Assembly: GCA_016777645.1 (NCBI GenBank)
Contig: JADHRC010000015.1
Location: forward strand, 1 to 18,641
Source of the DNA: Alphaproteobacteria bacterium
GTDB taxonomy: Bacteria; Pseudomonadota; Alphaproteobacteria; Puniceispirillales; Marisalimonadaceae
Direction of reading: 5' to 3'
DNA: 18,641 nt
Positions within the stretch are counted from its first letter, which is position 1, and the number at the start of each line of letters is the position of its first letter. Under the pieces are notes generated by a model. That model searched no databases and was not told where the DNA came from. It was given only the letters and a program-made list of their open reading frames with translations. Shown here piece by piece: positions 15,660-18,641 of this stretch. The position numbers were made by a program, and so were the translations under genes.

Positions 15660-17078
15660 ATGAAAAAAAATAGTTCTGAAAAAAATGTTAGTAATATATG
15701 GGGTGGAAGATTTTCTTCTGCTACTGATAAAATTATGGAGGAGTTTAATTCTTCTATCATGTTCGATCAAATCTTGTATGTGGAAGACATAGACGGATCA
15801 TTAGCCCATTCTGAAATGCTATCAAGACAAAATATAATTTCTAAACAAGATTTCGAGTTAATAAAGTCTGGATTAAATCAAATACGTACAGAAATATCTA
15901 ATAATCAATTTAATTTTTCTTTGAAACTAGAAGATATTCATATGAATATTGAAAATAGACTAGTTGAGATAATCGGAGAGCCTGGTAAAAAACTACATAC
16001 AGCTCGTTCAAGAAATGATCAAGTTGCAACAGATATAAAATTATGGCTCCGTAGAAAAATTGATGAGATTGATTTAGACCTAAAAAATCTTCAAAAATCT
16101 TTAATAGAAAAAGCAGAAATATACTATGACTTATTAATGCCAGGATACACTCATCTCCAAGTGGCTCAACCAATAACATTTGGTCATCACCTATTAGCGT
16201 ATGTTGAGATGTTAGGAAGAGATAGAGGCAGGTTAGCTGACTGTCGAAAAAGATTAAATGAGTTACCTTTGGGCTCTGCTGCATTAGCTGGTACGAGCTA
16301 CCCTATTGACAGGGATTTTGTTTCCACAACATTGAATTTTGATAAACCAACTGATAATTCAATGGATGCTGTTTCAGACAGGGATTTTGCTGTTGAGTTT
16401 ATGTCAGCTTCTTCTTTGATCGCTATTCACTTGTCAAGGTTAGCTGAAGAGTTAGTCATTTGGTCCTCTGATCGATTTAATTTTATTAAATTACCAGAAA
16501 GTTTTACTACTGGCTCAAGTATTATGCCTCAAAAAAGGAACCCTGATGCTGCAGAATTAATTAGAGCAAAACCGGGGAGAATTTTTGGAAATCTTTTTAA
16601 TTTAATGACAGTTCTTAAAGGACTTCCAATGACATATGGAAAGGACATGCAAGAAGATAAAGAACCATTATTCGACACTGTTAAAACTATTAAATATTGT
16701 GTTATCGTTATGGAAGGAATGATTAGTAAACTTGAAGCTGTTCCAGATAAAATGATGGAAGCACTACAAAAAGGTTTTCCAACTGCAACTGATTTTGCCG
16801 ACTATTTGGTAACTAACTTAGATATTCCATTTAGAGATGCTCATCATTTTACGGGAAAAGTTGTTTTGTTAGCTGAAAGTAAAAAATGTTCGTTAGAGCA
16901 ATTAACTTTAGATGAAATTAGATCAGTTGTTCCAAATGCAGATACAAATATTTTAAAAATTTTAAAAATCAAAAATTCTGTTTCTACACGCACATCTTAC
17001 GGCGGCACTGCCCCCAAAAATGTCATTGAGGCGGTCAAAAGAGCTAAATTAAAGTATCTAGGGAATTCCATAATATGA
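15660..17078 (+). CDS. argH: Argininosuccinate lyase
   Basis: Splits argininosuccinate into arginine and fumarate, the last step of arginine synthesis, as a cytoplasmic tetramer. The 472 residues match the fumarase/aspartase superfamily: the N-terminal WGGRFS (14-19), HTARSRNDQVATD (113-125), GYTHLQVAQP (162-171) with the general acid/base region at H165, and the superfamily signature GSSIMPQKRNPD (285-296), whose flexible loop carries the catalytic serine. The start gives a normal-length N-terminus, though no clear Shine-Dalgarno precedes it. The stop overlaps the next start in ATGA. The order argH, small lipoprotein, lysA recurs in alphaproteobacteria. Confidence 0.97.
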   Translation: MKKNSSEKNVSNIWGGRFSSATDKIMEEFNSSIMFDQILYVEDIDGSLAHSEMLSRQNIISKQDFELIKSGLNQIRTEISNNQFNFSLKLEDIHMNIENRLVEIIGEPGKKLHTARSRNDQVATDIKLWLRRKIDEIDLDLKNLQKSLIEKAEIYYDLLMPGYTHLQVAQPITFGHHLLAYVEMLGRDRGRLADCRKRLNELPLGSAALAGTSYPIDRDFVSTTLNFDKPTDNSMDAVSDRDFAVEFMSASSLIAIHLSRLAEELVIWSSDRFNFIKLPESFTTGSSIMPQKRNPDAAELIRAKPGRIFGNLFNLMTVLKGLPMTYGKDMQEDKEPLFDTVKTIKYCVIVMEGMISKLEAVPDKMMEALQKGFPTATDFADYLVTNLDIPFRDAHHFTGKVVLLAESKKCSLEQLTLDEIRSVVPNADTNILKILKIKNSVSTRTSYGGTAPKNVIEAVKRAKLKYLGNSII

Positions 17079-17185
17079 AAATTAAAATAATAATCCTTAT
17101 TATATTATTTTTTTCAATAACAATAAATGGTTGTGGAAGAAAAGATACTCCTATCAAACCCTCTGAAATAATTGAAAAAAAATAG
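17075..17185 (+). CDS. lptM: LptM-like 36-residue lipoprotein
   Basis: A very short gene between argH and lysA. The protein has a basic start, a hydrophobic stretch (4-18) and a lipobox-like ITINGC with C20 as the lipidated residue, then GRKDTPIKPSE. The mature start C-G-R-K-x-x-P-x-x-P matches the LptM/YifL pattern (C-G-x-K-G-P-L-x-x-P). In E. coli LptM aids maturation of the LPS transporter LptD in the outer membrane. N at the -2 position of the lipobox is unusual but tolerated. It overlaps the argH stop by 4 nt (ATGA) and lies 8 bp before lysA. The protein's length, position and motif all agree; exact function here is inferred. Confidence 0.82.
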   Translation: MKIKIIILIILFFSITINGCGRKDTPIKPSEIIEKK

Positions 17186-17193
17186 AATTTATT

Positions 17194-18456
17194 ATGCATT
17201 GTTTAGGTTATTATAGAGATACAACTGGAGAGCTAAGTGTACAAGGTATTAAAATATCTTATTTAGCTAAAAAGTATGGAACACCACTATATATTTATGA
17301 TTCTGAAATCATGAAGGACAGATATCATGCATTTTTAAATGCTATAAAGGAAGTTAAGGGCAATATTCATTATGCTGTTAAGGCAAATGACTCTATTAAT
17401 ATTATTAAATATTTTTCTAAATTGGGTTGTGGGGCTGATATAGTTTCAATAGGAGAGTTTGAAAAGTGTATTGCTGCCGGAATAGCTCCTGAAAAAATTA
17501 TTTTTTCTGGTGTTGGTAAAGATAAAAATGAAATTGAAACCGCTTTAGAAAACAATATTTTACAATTTAACATAGAGTCTCAAGAAGAACTATATGACAT
17601 TCACTATATTGCTTCTAAAATTAAAAAAAATGCAAATATATGTTTAAGAGTAAACCCTGATATAGCTCCAGATACACACAAAAAAATATCGACTGGAGAA
17701 AAAGAAACTAAATTTGGAATTGATTTTGAAAATGTTAAAGCAATTTATGAAAAATTACACCAACTTGACTTCATAACCCCAGTTGGTTTAGGTGTTCATA
17801 TAGGTTCACAAATATTTGATTTTAATTTCTTTTATAAAGCATATTTAAATTTAAGAAATTTGGCTGATGAAATTAAAAAAGTTGGTTTTTCCGTCCCAAC
17901 TTTAGATTTAGGTGGAGGAATTGGGGTTGACTACAAAAATGATACAAAAACAGATCTAACTAATTATAAAAATATTATTTTAGAATTATTTTCAGAATCT
18001 AATTTTAAACTCAGTTTTGAACCTGGAAGAAGCTTAATTGCTGAAGCAGGTATTTTAGTTACAAAAGTTATAAGAAATAAAAAAACTAAAGATAAAAATT
18101 TCGTAATTGTTGATGCTGCAATGAATAATTTAATTAGGCCAACATTGTATGATGCGTTTCATAAAATTGAAAATGTACAAACAAATAAAACCGGTGAAAT
18201 AGTTGCTGATATTGTAGGTCCTATTTGTGAAACTGGTGACTATTTTGCATTAGATAGGACTATTAACCATATCAATAAGAATCAATATTTGGCAATTAAA
18301 ACAACTGGGGCTTATTCCTCAGTTATGAGTTCTAATTATAACGCCAGAACTGACGCTATTGAAATAATGATTGTAAATGGACAAGATCACAAAATGAAAG
18401 AAGTTGATACCATTAAGGATATAATTTCAAAGGAAACCTTAATCGATTTTGATTAA
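17194..18456 (+). CDS. lysA: Diaminopimelate decarboxylase
   Basis: Removes CO2 from meso-diaminopimelate to give lysine, using PLP. The 420 residues form the alanine-racemase-type barrel plus C-terminal beta domain: HYAVKAND (59-66) with the PLP lysine K63, GVHIGSQ (200-206) with H202, the phosphate-binding LDLGGGIGVDY (237-247), EPGRSL (286-291), and CETGD (345-349) with the catalytic C345 supplied across the dimer, then TGAYSSVMSSNYN (381-393). No Shine-Dalgarno precedes the ATG, which fits coupling to the upstream lipoprotein gene 8 bp away. Its last 4 bases overlap the stop of the gene on the opposite strand. Confidence 0.97.
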   Translation: MHCLGYYRDTTGELSVQGIKISYLAKKYGTPLYIYDSEIMKDRYHAFLNAIKEVKGNIHYAVKANDSINIIKYFSKLGCGADIVSIGEFEKCIAAGIAPEKIIFSGVGKDKNEIETALENNILQFNIESQEELYDIHYIASKIKKNANICLRVNPDIAPDTHKKISTGEKETKFGIDFENVKAIYEKLHQLDFITPVGLGVHIGSQIFDFNFFYKAYLNLRNLADEIKKVGFSVPTLDLGGGIGVDYKNDTKTDLTNYKNIILELFSESNFKLSFEPGRSLIAEAGILVTKVIRNKKTKDKNFVIVDAAMNNLIRPTLYDAFHKIENVQTNKTGEIVADIVGPICETGDYFALDRTINHINKNQYLAIKTTGAYSSVMSSNYNARTDAIEIMIVNGQDHKMKEVDTIKDIISKETLIDFD

Positions 18457-18641
18457 TAATCAAAAATTTCTTTTAATAGAGTTGCTTTTACGGTTATATT
18501 TTCTGTATTTATTTTCAATTTAGCTGTATTTTGAAACTCTATTTTAGATTTAGGTTTAATAATTTTCTGCTCAAGAACTAAAATTTCTTCTAATATTATT
18601 TTCCTATCTTCTCTAATAGCTAAAATTTTTATTCTAGGAAC
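18453..18641 (-). CDS. C-terminal fragment of an unidentified protein, possibly a zinc-ribbon/DUF3426-like protein
   Basis: An open frame of 62 codons enters from the right edge and stops at 18453-18455, overlapping the lysA stop by 4 bp. The visible part is VPRIKILAIREDRKII, then VLEQKIIKPKSKIEFQ (about 22-37), and a lysine-rich end. The alternation of short hydrophobic strands, with K-P-x-S-x-I-E-F where related proteins have L-x-P-G-E-x-x-x-F, resembles the C-terminal beta-sandwich of alphaproteobacterial MJ0042-type zinc-ribbon proteins. That likeness is weak and the identity is unsettled; the frame itself is well supported by its clean, codon-typical continuity to the window edge. Confidence 0.5.
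   Translation of the reverse strand, partial: VPRIKILAIREDRKIILEEILVLEQKIIKPKSKIEFQNTAKLKINTENITVKATLLKEIFDY

Overview
The window is a gene-dense, strongly AT-rich stretch of a bacterial chromosome made almost entirely of recognisable housekeeping and respiratory genes. The gene set and neighbourhoods point to an alphaproteobacterium: a class I lysyl-tRNA synthetase, COX15-type heme A synthase, an AspRS of the alphaproteobacterial type, a HIG1-domain protein next to a PduO-type adenosyltransferase and etfBA, and the order tlpA / argH / small lipoprotein / lysA. Low G+C, very short spacers and overlapping gene ends suggest a streamlined genome, as in low-GC marine lineages (SAR11-, AEGEAN-169/HIMB59- or SAR116-like). 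That placement is inferred, not shown.

Layout. 1-2388 (minus): lysK then pyrD, pyrD running off the left edge. 2464-4618 (minus): groES-groEL with an RpoH-like promoter and a rho-independent terminator. 4699-5715 (plus): ctaA, ending 2 bp from aspS. 5718-8249 (minus): a cysteine-free DJ-1/PfpI-like gene, a small DUF1289 gene and aspS, apparently a unit with its own promoter. 8322-11265 (minus): YnjB-type binding protein and YnjC-type fused permease, with no ATPase gene next to them. 11368-15084 (plus): yggT, folD, a HIG1-domain gene, a PduO-type cobalamin adenosyltransferase, etfB and etfA, tightly packed behind a good sigma70-like promoter. 15073-15606 (minus): tlpA, overlapping the end of etfA. 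15660-18456 (plus): argH, a 36-aa LptM-like lipoprotein gene and lysA. 18453-18641 (minus): the C-terminus of a gene entering from the right edge.

How the genes fit together. Several serve aerobic respiration: heme A synthesis (CtaA), a HIG1 protein of the type linked to cytochrome oxidase, a TlpA-like periplasmic thioredoxin, ETF delivering electrons to the quinone pool, and quinone-dependent PyrD. Others are amino-acid, one-carbon and translation genes (ArgH, LysA, FolD, LysK, AspS).

Two genes (the DJ-1-like gene and etfB) are best read from TTG starts set by nearby Shine-Dalgarno sequences, and one (DUF1289) from a GTG. No gene-free stretch exceeds 300 bases. I see no tRNA, rRNA, CRISPR array, insertion sequence, prophage or obvious novel multigene system. 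The points most worth a second look are the ABC importer without an adjacent ATPase, the DJ-1-like protein without its catalytic cysteine, and the palindrome spanning both stop codons of ctaA and aspS.
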